This document shows, piece by piece, positions 23,949 through 31,767 of a stretch of DNA of 64,000 nt; within the stretch, counting starts at the first letter, position 1, and each line of letters opens with the position of its first letter. The notes under the pieces were generated by a model. The model was not told the origin of the DNA. It did not search any database and saw only the letters and a program-made list of their open reading frames with translations. The DNA is from Rhizobium sp. JAB6. GTDB taxonomy: Bacteria > Pseudomonadota > Alphaproteobacteria > Rhizobiales > Rhizobiaceae. The stretch covers positions 591,001 through 655,000 of the forward strand of contig NZ_PYJQ01000001.1 of the NCBI RefSeq assembly GCF_003024605.1, in the 5' to 3' direction. The position numbers were made by a program, and so were the translations under genes.

Positions 23949-24215
23949 ATGAATGAAGCCGATGCATTGGATATTTTCCAGGCTGCGATCTGGACCGTGC
24001 TTGTGGCTTCCGGTCCGGCTGTCGCCGCCGCTATGGTCGTCGGTCTGGTCATCGCTCTGATCCAGGCGCTGACGCAGGTGCAGGAGGCTACCTTGACCTT
24101 CGTGCCGAAGATCGTCGCCGTCATGGTCACGATCGGCATTTCGGCGCCATTCGTCGGCGCACAGATTTCGATCTTCACCAATCTCGTCTTCTCGCGCATT
24201 CAATCGGGTTTCTGA
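23949..24215 (+). CDS. fliQ: Flagellar export gate protein FliQ
   Basis: The product has 88 residues with two hydrophobic helices (about 15-40 and 55-80), the canonical FliQ layout. The LIQALTQVQEATLTFVPKI loop is the family signature. FliQ joins FliP and FliR in the export gate core. It follows flgD after 29 bases. Confidence 0.94.
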   Translation: MNEADALDIFQAAIWTVLVASGPAVAAAMVVGLVIALIQALTQVQEATLTFVPKIVAVMVTIGISAPFVGAQISIFTNLVFSRIQSGF

Positions 24216-24310
24216 CATAGATCCGCAGGCGGCTACGGCCTCGGGATCGCGGGAATCCATGGCAACGGCCATGCTCGCGCAAGCTTCGGCCTTTAGAGAT
24301 CGGTTCCACC

Positions 24311-24412
24311 AGAGCATTTCCAGGAAAAGTGCGTAGCGGTTTTCCGTCCGGAATGCGTAGGGAACAAGAAGACAGAGCGTTTTCGCGATTCGAAGAAAAA
24401 CGGAAATGCTCT
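24311..24412. repeat. Rhizobial intergenic palindromic repeat (RIME/REP-like)
   Basis: A 102-base element in the 250-base fliQ-flhA gap has terminal inverted repeats AGAGCATTTCC and GGAAATGCTCT. It also contains internal dyads (GCGGTTTTCCGTCCGGAA, and CGTTTTCGCGATTCGAAG near the right end). This kind of extragenic mosaic repeat is widespread in rhizobial genomes. It could form a hairpin in the mRNA between fliQ and flhA, but the two genes are probably still cotranscribed. Confidence 0.75.
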
Positions 24413-24465
24413 AGGGCAGGCGGTGCAGCCGTCTGCCTCCTCTCATGAAGAGACGGAACCGGTCG

Positions 24466-26553
24466 ATGGCACAACCACCCGCAATAGCCCTTCCCAAAGC
24501 CAATCCCAGCATTCGCGATATCGGGTTCGCCCTTGGTATCATGGTCATCCTGTGCGTGCTGTTCCTGCCGATCCCACCGTTTCTGATCGACCTTGGACTG
24601 GCCTTCTCGATCGCCCTTTCCGTCCTGATCCTCATGGTGGCGCTCTGGATTAAGAAGCCGCTGGAATTTTCGTCGTTCCCGACGATCCTGCTGATCGCCA
24701 CGATGACGCGTCTGGCGCTGAACATCGCCACCACCCGCGTCATCCTTTCGCATGGTTATGAAGGGCACGATGCCGCCGGCGGCGTCATCGCCGGTTTTTC
24801 CAGCCTCGTCATGTCGGGCGATTTCGTCATCGGCCTGATCGTCTTCCTGATCCTCATCACCATCAACTTCATCGTCATCACCAAGGGCGCGACGCGTATC
24901 GCCGAAGTCGGCGCCCGCTTTACGTTGGACGCCATCCCCGGCAAGCAGATGGCGATCGACGCCGACCTTTCAGCCGGCCTGATAGACGAGAAGGAGGCGC
25001 AGCGCCGCCGCCGCGAACTGGAAGAGGAAAGCTCCTTCTTCGGCGCGATGGACGGTGCCTCGAAATTCGTGCGCGGCGATGCGGTCGCCGGCCTTCTGAT
25101 CACCTGCATCAATGTCTTCGGCGGCATCATTATCGGCTATTTCCGTCACGGCATGCCGATCGGCCAGGCTGCGGACGTTTTCGTGAAGCTCTCCGTCGGC
25201 GACGGTCTGGTGTCGCAGATGCCGGCCCTCATCGTCTCTCTTGCTGCCGGCCTCCTCGTTTCGCGTGGCGGCACGTCCGGTTCCACCGATCAGGCCGTGG
25301 TCAATCAGCTGAGCGGCTATCCGCGTGCGCTCGCCGTCTCGGCAGTCCTCATGGGCATCCTGGCGATCATGCCCGGCATGCCCTTCCTCCCCTTCGTTTT
25401 CCTAGGGGGCCTGATGGCGGCCGGCGCCTGGTTCATTCCGCGCCAGATCGAAGCCGAAAACAAGCTTCGCCGCGATGCCGAAGAGCAGAAGGTGATGCAG
25501 ACGAAGGAAATGGAAAAGGATTCGGTCAAGTCGGTTCTGAAGACTGCGGAGATCGAACTGGCGCTCGGCAAGATCGTCTCGACCCGCCTGCTCGGCGCCC
25601 ACCAGGAACTGGCTTTCCGCGTCGGCAAAATGCGCAAGAAGTTCGCGACGCAATACGGCTTCGTCGTGCCGGAGATCAAGGTGATCGACGATATGGCGAT
25701 TGCCGACAAGTCGTATCAGATCCGAATCCACGGCACGACGATCGCCTCCAACATGCTGCGCGTCGGTGAAGTGCTCGTGGTCACCGGTTCCGGCCGCAAG
25801 CCGACCGTGCCGGGCGACGAGATCCGCGAACCCGCTTTCGGCATGCCGGCCTTCTCTGTCCTCGAAGCCTTCGCCGAGGATCTGAAGCGCGAGGGCTTCC
25901 AGCCGATCGACAATGTCTCCGTCGTGCTCACCCATATGAGCGAGGTTATCCGCAACAACCTGCCGGCGCTGCTGTCCTATAAGGACGTGAAGGTCCTGAT
26001 CGAGCGCCTCGATCCGGAATACAAGAAGCTCGCCGACGAAATCTGCTCGTCGCATATGTCCTATTCCGGTTTGCAGGCGGTACTGAAGCTGCTGCTTGCC
26101 GAGCGTGTCTCGATTCGCAACCTGCACCTCATCCTCGAAGCCGTTGCGGAGCTGGCGCCGCATGTGCGCAAGACCGAGCAGATCGTCGAGCATGTGCGCG
26201 TGCGTATGGCGCAGCAGCTCTGCGGTGATCTCGCCGACAACGGCGTGCTGCGCGTCCTGCGCCTCGGCAGCAAATGGGACCTCATCTTCCATCAGGCGCT
26301 GAAGCGTGACCAGAAGGGCGAAGTCGTCGAATTCGACATCGACCCCCGCAGCCTGGAAGAGTTCAGCGAGCAGGCGGGCAAAGTTATCCGTGAATACATG
26401 GACCGGGGCATGCCCTTCGTTCTTGTCACGTCGCCGGAAACGCGCTCCTATGTGCGCATGATCATCGAACGTCTGTTCGCGACGCTTCCCGTCCTGTCGC
26501 ATGTGGAACTGGCCAAGGGGATCGAGATCAAGATTCTAGGTTCGATTTCATGA
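24466..26553 (+). CDS. flhA: Flagellar export gate protein FlhA
   Basis: The product has 695 residues from the ATG at 24466 ([20 protein letters not shown]). A second ATG at 24445 adds only seven residues. The N-terminal half has about eight membrane helices and the signature [14 protein letters not shown], and [24 protein letters not shown] forms the FHIPEP-type motif. The C-terminal half (about 340-695) is the cytoplasmic ring that docks chaperones and export substrates. Length fits rhizobial FlhA. The stop overlaps the fliR start by 4 bases. Confidence 0.95.
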   Translation: MAQPPAIALPKANPSIRDIGFALGIMVILCVLFLPIPPFLIDLGLAFSIALSVLILMVALWIKKPLEFSSFPTILLIATMTRLALNIATTRVILSHGYEGHDAAGGVIAGFSSLVMSGDFVIGLIVFLILITINFIVITKGATRIAEVGARFTLDAIPGKQMAIDADLSAGLIDEKEAQRRRRELEEESSFFGAMDGASKFVRGDAVAGLLITCINVFGGIIIGYFRHGMPIGQAADVFVKLSVGDGLVSQMPALIVSLAAGLLVSRGGTSGSTDQAVVNQLSGYPRALAVSAVLMGILAIMPGMPFLPFVFLGGLMAAGAWFIPRQIEAENKLRRDAEEQKVMQTKEMEKDSVKSVLKTAEIELALGKIVSTRLLGAHQELAFRVGKMRKKFATQYGFVVPEIKVIDDMAIADKSYQIRIHGTTIASNMLRVGEVLVVTGSGRKPTVPGDEIREPAFGMPAFSVLEAFAEDLKREGFQPIDNVSVVLTHMSEVIRNNLPALLSYKDVKVLIERLDPEYKKLADEICSSHMSYSGLQAVLKLLLAERVSIRNLHLILEAVAELAPHVRKTEQIVEHVRVRMAQQLCGDLADNGVLRVLRLGSKWDLIFHQALKRDQKGEVVEFDIDPRSLEEFSEQAGKVIREYMDRGMPFVLVTSPETRSYVRMIIERLFATLPVLSHVELAKGIEIKILGSIS

Positions 26554-27302
26554 TATCAGATCCCCAGGGGACCATTCTGGCGCTGTTCGTCGCCTTCTGC
26601 CGCATCGGCGGCTGCATGATGGTCCTTCCGGGATTTTCTTCGGGCCGTGTTCCCCCGCAGATCAGGCTGCTGCTTTCCGCGGCTCTGACGATGGCGATCC
26701 TGCCGTTGCTCTGGAATACGATCTATCCGCAGGTGTCGAAAGGCAATGCGAGCTATATCGGCCTCATCTTCACCGAAGCCGTCATCGGATTGATGTATGG
26801 GATGATGGCCCGCATCTATACGCTGGGCCTGCAGTTTACCGGCACGGTCATATCGATGCTGATCGGCTTCAACGCGCCAGGCGGCGCCGATATCATCGAG
26901 GAATCGAGCGAGACGTCGCTCACCAGCCTCATCAGCTTTTGCGGGCTGATGATCCTCTTTATTCTGGATTTTCATCACTATGTTCTGCAGGCGCTGGTCG
27001 ATTCCTATACGGTCATTCCCTTCGGGGGGCATATCGAGCCGCGTGCCGCGCTGATCTCCATCACCGACACGCTGGCAACGACCTTCTTCATCATGCTGCG
27101 ATTGGCAAGCCCTTTCCTGCTTTACGGCCTGATGTTCCAGATATCGATCGGTTTCATCAACAAGCTGGCTCCGCAGATCCCGATCTATTTCATTTCCACG
27201 CCCTATCTGCTGATGGGAGGGCTGTTCATGCTCTATCTCAGCATTGCGGCGTTGGTCAGTCAGTTTTCTAATGCGTTCCTAACCGTCTTCAATGGGCATT
27301 AG
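26550..27302 (+). CDS. fliR: Flagellar export gate protein FliR
   Basis: The product has 250 residues with about six membrane helices. The [29 protein letters not shown]-terminus and [22 protein letters not shown] motif are typical of FliR/SpaR proteins. FliR completes the FliPQR core of the export gate. Its ATG overlaps the flhA stop, so it is translationally coupled. Confidence 0.93.
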   Translation: MISDPQGTILALFVAFCRIGGCMMVLPGFSSGRVPPQIRLLLSAALTMAILPLLWNTIYPQVSKGNASYIGLIFTEAVIGLMYGMMARIYTLGLQFTGTVISMLIGFNAPGGADIIEESSETSLTSLISFCGLMILFILDFHHYVLQALVDSYTVIPFGGHIEPRAALISITDTLATTFFIMLRLASPFLLYGLMFQISIGFINKLAPQIPIYFISTPYLLMGGLFMLYLSIAALVSQFSNAFLTVFNGH

Positions 27303-27372
27303 CCGTATACGGGACAAGGGCGGACAATGATTCGAGCGCAGCCGGCACAAGGTAACCGGCGGGCAGGGAGCG

Positions 27373-27792
27373 ATGGCGGAGAAAAACCGGTCTGAAAAAC
27401 TGAAACGCCTGGTCGCCGTGCAGCGCCATCTGGAACGGATGGCGGAAAACGAACTGGCCGACACCACCCGCCAGCGCTCCGAAGTCACCGAATCGATGGA
27501 GCGGGTCATGGTTGCGATCGGCTCGGACGATCCCGTTCACATGGCATTCTCGATCCATTATGCCGAGCGCTACGGCCGCCTGATGATACGGGACCAGCAG
27601 CTGGAAAGCATCCAGACACTCATTCAGATGAAGGTCCAGCAGGAGCGCACCAAGGCCGACAGGCTGGAAGAGCACATGAAGGATGCCCGCGAGCTGGAGG
27701 CGCGTGAGGCGGACGACAATGCCGTCTACGACGTCATCGATCAGCGCTTCGCCGGCGCAACGCCAGCCTCCAGCAAGGTTCAAAAACCATAA
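27373..27792 (+). CDS. Small coiled-coil flagellar protein, FliJ-like candidate
   Basis: The product has 139 residues and is almost wholly helical, with heptad-like charged sequence throughout (EKLKRLVAVQRHLERMAENELADTTRQRSEVTESMERV...). No membrane segment or signal peptide is present. Length and coiled-coil nature match FliJ, the stalk of the export ATPase complex, but sequence motifs are too weak to prove it. GGGAG lies just upstream of the ATG. It follows fliR by 70 bases and precedes a rod-binding protein gene, so a flagellar role is likely. Confidence 0.6.
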   Translation: MAEKNRSEKLKRLVAVQRHLERMAENELADTTRQRSEVTESMERVMVAIGSDDPVHMAFSIHYAERYGRLMIRDQQLESIQTLIQMKVQQERTKADRLEEHMKDARELEAREADDNAVYDVIDQRFAGATPASSKVQKP

Positions 27793-27923
27793 TCCACACG
27801 ATCATGGAGCAGGATTCGCGGCGTTGGTTTGCCAATCCGTTCCGACAGTTTGATTCGACATGCCCTGGCACGAGCGCCGAGCCGCTCGTTTTCAGCGTAT
27901 GCGAGAGCAGAAGGAGACGTGAC

Positions 27924-28520
27924 ATGGCTATTTCGCCTCCGAGTGATTTGGTCCTTGATGTCGTCAAGGCCGCCAATCCCGCCGATGTCGAGGCCGCGCA
28001 GGCCAAGCTTGCCGCCAACCGCGCCGCTTTTGCCGCCACCAGCCTCGCCGAAAATGGCAACGGCTTCGGCGCGACGGTGGATGCGATGAACAGCGCCGCC
28101 ACCCAGGCAGGCCTTGGCAATGCCAATACGCATATGGCCGGGACCAAGGTCCCGCAGGCCTATCGCAACTTCGAGTCCATGGTGCTGCAGAACTTCGTGA
28201 AGAACATGTTGCCGAGCAGCGAGACGCTCTACGGCAAAGGCTCTGCGGGCGAGATCTGGAAGGGCATGATGGCCGAGCAGCTGGGCGACACCATCTCTAA
28301 GAACGGTGGCGTGGGCATCGCCGAAAAAATGTACAAGGAACAGGTCGATAAGATGCGCAATACCGGCGCCATCCACACAGCGACCGACGAGAACGACAAG
28401 AAATTGGCGCTCAGCGCGATTACCGATTTTCAGCGCAAGACGCTGGCCGCTGCCAATGCCGACAACGACGGCAACACCAGCATCACCAACCAGAATTCGT
28501 TGACGTCCCAGAAAGCATGA
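27924..28520 (+). CDS. Flagellar rod-binding protein (FlgJ N-terminal domain type)
   Basis: The product has 198 residues from the ATG at 27924, which has AAGGAGA 6 bases upstream. An in-frame ATG at 27804 gives 40 extra residues with no family likeness. The central motif PQAYRNFESMVLQNFVKNMLPSS and the GSAGEIWKGMMAEQLGDTISKNGGVGIAEKMY block are those of the Rod-binding domain. It has no muramidase domain, so it would serve only as rod cap or scaffold. The separate lytic transglycosylase at about 18 kb may supply the wall-cutting activity. Confidence 0.82.
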   Translation: MAISPPSDLVLDVVKAANPADVEAAQAKLAANRAAFAATSLAENGNGFGATVDAMNSAATQAGLGNANTHMAGTKVPQAYRNFESMVLQNFVKNMLPSSETLYGKGSAGEIWKGMMAEQLGDTISKNGGVGIAEKMYKEQVDKMRNTGAIHTATDENDKKLALSAITDFQRKTLAAANADNDGNTSITNQNSLTSQKA

Positions 28521-28534
28521 GCGAGGTAACAAAC

Positions 28535-28903
28535 ATGGAAATGATGTCGCAGGACTATCGGATCAAGTCTGTCCTTGGCCGCCTGGAGATGATTATCGAC
28601 AATGAGAACAACCGAATCGGCACCGACCCGGAATTCGATCTCAAGGTATCGAACGCACATAAGAGCCGCTGCCTCTACGAGTTGTCCATGCTCTTTCGCG
28701 ATACCGATCCGGCCGATCTCGCAGCCGCCCATGTCGAGCAGCTGCATGATCTGAAGAAGAAGCTGGTTCTGAACGCCCGCCGTGTCGAGGCGCATCTGGA
28801 GGCCGTGCGTGCCGTCGCCGACATTTTGAAGAATGCCGTGCAGAATGCCGATGGGGACGGCACCTATTCGCAGGAGCAATTCCGCGTCCGTGAGGCTGGA
28901 TGA
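28535..28903 (+). CDS. Small helical flagellar protein, FlgN-like chaperone candidate
   Basis: The product has 122 residues from the ATG at 28535, with GAGG 8-9 bases upstream. An ATG at 28517 overlapping the upstream stop is possible and adds six residues. The sequence is helical (YRIKSVLGRLEMIIDNENNRI; LKKKLVLNARRVEAHLEAVRAVADILKNAVQ), like FlgN, the chaperone for FlgK and FlgL. Its position after a rod-binding gene and near flgK/flgL supports this, but the match is only architectural. It overlaps the next gene by 4 bases. Confidence 0.55.
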   Translation: MEMMSQDYRIKSVLGRLEMIIDNENNRIGTDPEFDLKVSNAHKSRCLYELSMLFRDTDPADLAAAHVEQLHDLKKKLVLNARRVEAHLEAVRAVADILKNAVQNADGDGTYSQEQFRVREAG

Positions 28904-29427
28904 TCAAGCTCGTTATCACCGGCCTGTGGGTCTGCGCCGTGACATTGGCCTCGGTCTATTTTTCGGTGCAGGTGGCGACGGCGCCCGCGATCAGCCCTGA
29001 CGATGCCAAGAAGGCGCAGCAGGAGCTCGTCAAGGGCGAGTCGATCAATGTACCCGTTATCGCCAACGGTCAGGTGACCGGCTATTTCCTGACGCGCATC
29101 TCCTTCATGGTGGAGAAGGGCAAGGCGAATGCTCTGCAGATCCCGCTGCCGGAATTGACGACCGACGAACTCTTTTCCTTGCTGATCGGCAACAAGGCGA
29201 TCGATATCGCTCATGCGCAGAATTTCGATATCGCCGCCTTCCGCAGCGATCTGAAAAAACGGATGAACGAGCGGCTTGGCGGTGATTACGTCGCCGACGT
29301 GCTGATCGAACAGCTCGACTATCTTTCCAAGGAAGAGACCCACGGCGGGGAAAGCGTGGGCAAGAGAACGGTCAAGCCCATCAAGATCGTGCAGGACGCG
29401 GCAAAGGACAAAGTGCCGGTCGAGTAA
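28900..29427 (+). CDS. Membrane-anchored flagellar-cluster protein of unknown function
   Basis: The product has 175 residues. One N-terminal hydrophobic segment (about 4-22, LVITGLWVCAVTLASVYFSV) is probably a membrane anchor or uncleaved signal. The rest is soluble and probably periplasmic (ISFMVEKGKANALQIPLPELTTDELFSLLIG...). I do not recognise the family. It overlaps the previous gene by 4 bases, so it is the last gene of the operon. The layout (single anchor, small periplasmic domain) resembles FliL only in general shape. Confidence 0.7.
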   Translation: MIKLVITGLWVCAVTLASVYFSVQVATAPAISPDDAKKAQQELVKGESINVPVIANGQVTGYFLTRISFMVEKGKANALQIPLPELTTDELFSLLIGNKAIDIAHAQNFDIAAFRSDLKKRMNERLGGDYVADVLIEQLDYLSKEETHGGESVGKRTVKPIKIVQDAAKDKVPVE

Positions 29428-29461
29428 TATGTCCTGGCCGCAAGTGGGTCGATCGCGATTG

Positions 29462-29480
29462 ACGTAAGTATTTCTTACGT
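29462..29480. promoter_or_regulatory. Perfect dyad ACGTAAG-N5-CTTACGT
   Basis: A 7-bp inverted repeat with a TATTT spacer lies 34 bases after the last motility gene, in an AT-rich gap of about 250 bases before the WecG-like gene. It may be an operator or a weak terminator. No T-run follows. Confidence 0.4.
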
Positions 29481-29677
29481 TTGAGAACATGCCTAATAAA
29501 TTCCTGATGGATTCCAGCAAATCCGTCCTTCCTTCCTAACGGAAAGTTGGATTTGTCTTGCTATAAATATTTCCAAGCCATGCCTTCCAGTCGCCGCACC
29601 CATGAATGGTGCGGGGCATGAGCCCTATATGTCCCGGCATCATGCGCTTTGACGATGCCGGGCAGGAGGTTGTTGGA

Positions 29678-30517
29678 TTGAACCAGGTAGCCGACTTTGC
29701 CGTCGTCGCGTCACGCCGCATGATTTTCGATCTGCCGGTGTGCGATCTCGATTGGGATGACGCGCTGACCTTCGTCAACGAACTCGCTTGCCTGCCGGTC
29801 GGACAGACGTCGATCTCCTTCGTCAACGCTCACAACATGCTCGTGATGCTGCGCGATGTAACCTACCGCCATGTTCTCGAGCGCAATCTGGTGCTTCCCG
29901 ATGGCGTCGGCCTCGACATCGCCTCGCGCGTTGCGCATGGCGAACCCTTCCCCGCCAATCTGAACGGTACGGATTTCGTCCCCGCGCTGCTGACATTCAT
30001 GGAGCGGCCGAAACGGATCGGCCTCCTGGGGGGCAAGCGCTCCGTCGTCGAAAAGGCAGCTGAGAAATTTCGCCAGCATGCTCCGTGGCACCAGTTCGTG
30101 ATCGTATCGGATGGCTTCTTCGACCCGGCCCGCAGCAGCGCCGTGACTGCCGAAATCAGCCGCCAGAAGATCGATGTGCTGATCGTCGGCATGGGCACGC
30201 CGCTGCAGGAAAAATGGGTCGCCGAACATATCGGCCCACAGCACGCCCGTCTTGTCCTGACTGTTGGCGCTTTGTTCGATTTCGTTTCGGAGACGGTGCC
30301 GCGGGCGCCGAGGCTCGTGCGCGCGATGCGCGGCGAATGGCTCTTCCGCCTGGTGTTGGAGCCCGGCAGACTCTGGCGGCGCTACATGCTGGGCATACCG
30401 TTGTTCCTCTACCAGGTTGTGAGGCATCAGTTCGGCCGCAAGGAGCGCGTCCTTCGTGCAGAGCCGCTTCCGCTGCCGCAGCGGCGCATCGTCTCGCCGG
30501 ACAAACTGGCAAGTTAG
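29678..30517 (+). CDS. WecG/TagA/CpsF-family glycosyltransferase
   Basis: The TTG at 29678 has AGGAGG 8 bases upstream and gives 279 residues; in-frame ATGs at 29606 and 29642 lack good ribosome sites. The family motifs are clear: ISFVNAHNMLVMLRD, LPDGVGLDIASRV, VGMGTPLQEKWVAEH and GALFDFVSETVPRAPRLVR. These enzymes add an N-acetylhexosamine-type sugar to a lipid-linked intermediate during surface-polysaccharide synthesis. A hydrophobic C-terminal helix suggests membrane association. No flippase or polymerase genes surround it, apart from the co-polymerase gene at about 32 kb. Confidence 0.87.
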   Translation: MNQVADFAVVASRRMIFDLPVCDLDWDDALTFVNELACLPVGQTSISFVNAHNMLVMLRDVTYRHVLERNLVLPDGVGLDIASRVAHGEPFPANLNGTDFVPALLTFMERPKRIGLLGGKRSVVEKAAEKFRQHAPWHQFVIVSDGFFDPARSSAVTAEISRQKIDVLIVGMGTPLQEKWVAEHIGPQHARLVLTVGALFDFVSETVPRAPRLVRAMRGEWLFRLVLEPGRLWRRYMLGIPLFLYQVVRHQFGRKERVLRAEPLPLPQRRIVSPDKLAS

Positions 30518-30551
30518 GGTCGGACTACCTCCTCGACGATCCGGCTCAGTA

Positions 30552-30571
30552 GCGACCGGCTTCCCGGTCGC
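30552..30571 (+). terminator. Hairpin after the WecG-like gene
   Basis: GCGACCGG (30552-30559) pairs with CCGGTCGC (30564-30571) around a CTTC tetraloop, 35 bases after the stop. No T-run follows, so terminator function is uncertain. Confidence 0.4.
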
Positions 30572-30768
30572 AAACGGCGAAGTCGAAGGCCTTATCCGCT
30601 CTGCCGCTATTAGTCGCGACCCGCAGCATCCGGATCAACGTCGTAAGCCCGAGAAGTTGGGAAGCTCCAAGAGGCCGAGACGAGTTATTTTTTGCCCAGA
30701 TGTAGGCTTGACCGACCCTCATTCGTCATGAAGGTGTGACCTCAATCGATCGGTCACGGAGAACGCAA

Positions 30769-31344
30769 ATGACCAAGGTCGCTTTCAATATCAGCATGTC
30801 ACTCGATGGTTTCATTACAGCAGGAAACCAGACCAGGGAGGAACCACTCGGCAAGAACGGCGAATTTCTTCACGAATGGTTCTTCAACAGCGGTGCAGAG
30901 GGCGATGCATATGTACAGCGCCTCATCGGCAATATTGGCAGCGTGATCTGCGGGCGGAAATGCTATGACGACTCGATTCCATACTGGGACGAGAACGGGC
31001 CGACGGGGTCGTTAAAGCTGCCGCTTTTTGTCGTCACCCACCGACCATTACTCGCCTCGCACAGCACTGGGATCTATCACGCGGCTGGGACAATTGCCGA
31101 CGCAGTGAAGCAGGCGAAGTCGGCGGCCAGAGGCAAGGATGTGAGCCTCATGGGCGGAGCTGACGTCTTTCGCCAAGCACTGGCCGGCGGGCTTGTCGAC
31201 GAGATCGAGTTGCATATCGTGCCGGTGCTCTTTGGGGCTGGGACTCGCCTGTTCGACACGCTGCCCAATCAGATCAAGCTTGAGCCCACCAGCATGCTCG
31301 ACACGCCGCTCGCTCGGCATATCGCTTACCGCATCGTGAAGTAA
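30769..31344 (+). CDS. RibD C-terminal/dihydrofolate reductase-like protein
   Basis: The product has 191 residues from the ATG at 30769, which has GGAGA about 7 bases upstream. It has the reductase fold markers VAFNISMSLDGFIT near the start, GSVICGRKCYDD, LMGGADVFRQALAGGLVDEIELHIVPVLFGAGTRLFD in the C-terminal half. Proteins of this type bind NADPH, but many have no known substrate. It stands alone, between a glycosyltransferase gene and a polysaccharide co-polymerase gene with which it has no evident link, and it uses more A/T-ending codons than its neighbours, so it may have been inserted. Confidence 0.8.
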   Translation: MTKVAFNISMSLDGFITAGNQTREEPLGKNGEFLHEWFFNSGAEGDAYVQRLIGNIGSVICGRKCYDDSIPYWDENGPTGSLKLPLFVVTHRPLLASHSTGIYHAAGTIADAVKQAKSAARGKDVSLMGGADVFRQALAGGLVDEIELHIVPVLFGAGTRLFDTLPNQIKLEPTSMLDTPLARHIAYRIVK

Positions 31345-31767
31345 GCGAACGCAACCAGCCCTGTCTGATCGGGACGTAGGCCAACGGACGCTCCCGCGGC
31401 GGACTGACGATCAGAATCCATGCCCTGACCGAGGCCCTCTGCCGGCTGATTACATTCCTGTTGACGGGCAGCCAAGTCGCTGATCGTACTGGCCGCTTTG
31501 GATCTGCTCGAAAGTCTGCCGAGGTGTTGGATCCTGTACACCGCCGAAGGCTACGACACCGACCCCATTCGCCGCATCCCGACACGCTAAGGCGGTCGCG
31601 CAGCCACGTTTCTCGCCGCCGTCCAAATCGCGGCGACGTCGTCTAATGGTTATGAGTCCGGAACCAGGTATTTGCGGGTTTGGCGTTAACTCTTTCTTTG
31701 GCATGAAATTTTAGAGTGGGTTAACCATTTGCATTGGTCTCGGACCATGCGCGCGAGATAGCCCGCT
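31345..31767. other. Gap without a convincing gene
   Basis: About 420 bases separate the reductase gene from the co-polymerase gene. Short frames exist on both strands, but none has a ribosome site or family motif. The last 120 bases are AT-rich (31660-31740) and probably hold the co-polymerase promoter. Confidence 0.5.

Noticed and set aside
24216-24465. Idea that the palindromic element is a CRISPR repeat or an insertion-sequence end
   Set aside because: It occurs once here, without spacers, target-site duplication or transposase gene; it looks like a rhizobial extragenic repeat.
31450-31704. Reverse frame of 84 codons in the gap before the co-polymerase gene
   Set aside because: No ribosome site, no motif and a composition unlike real genes here.
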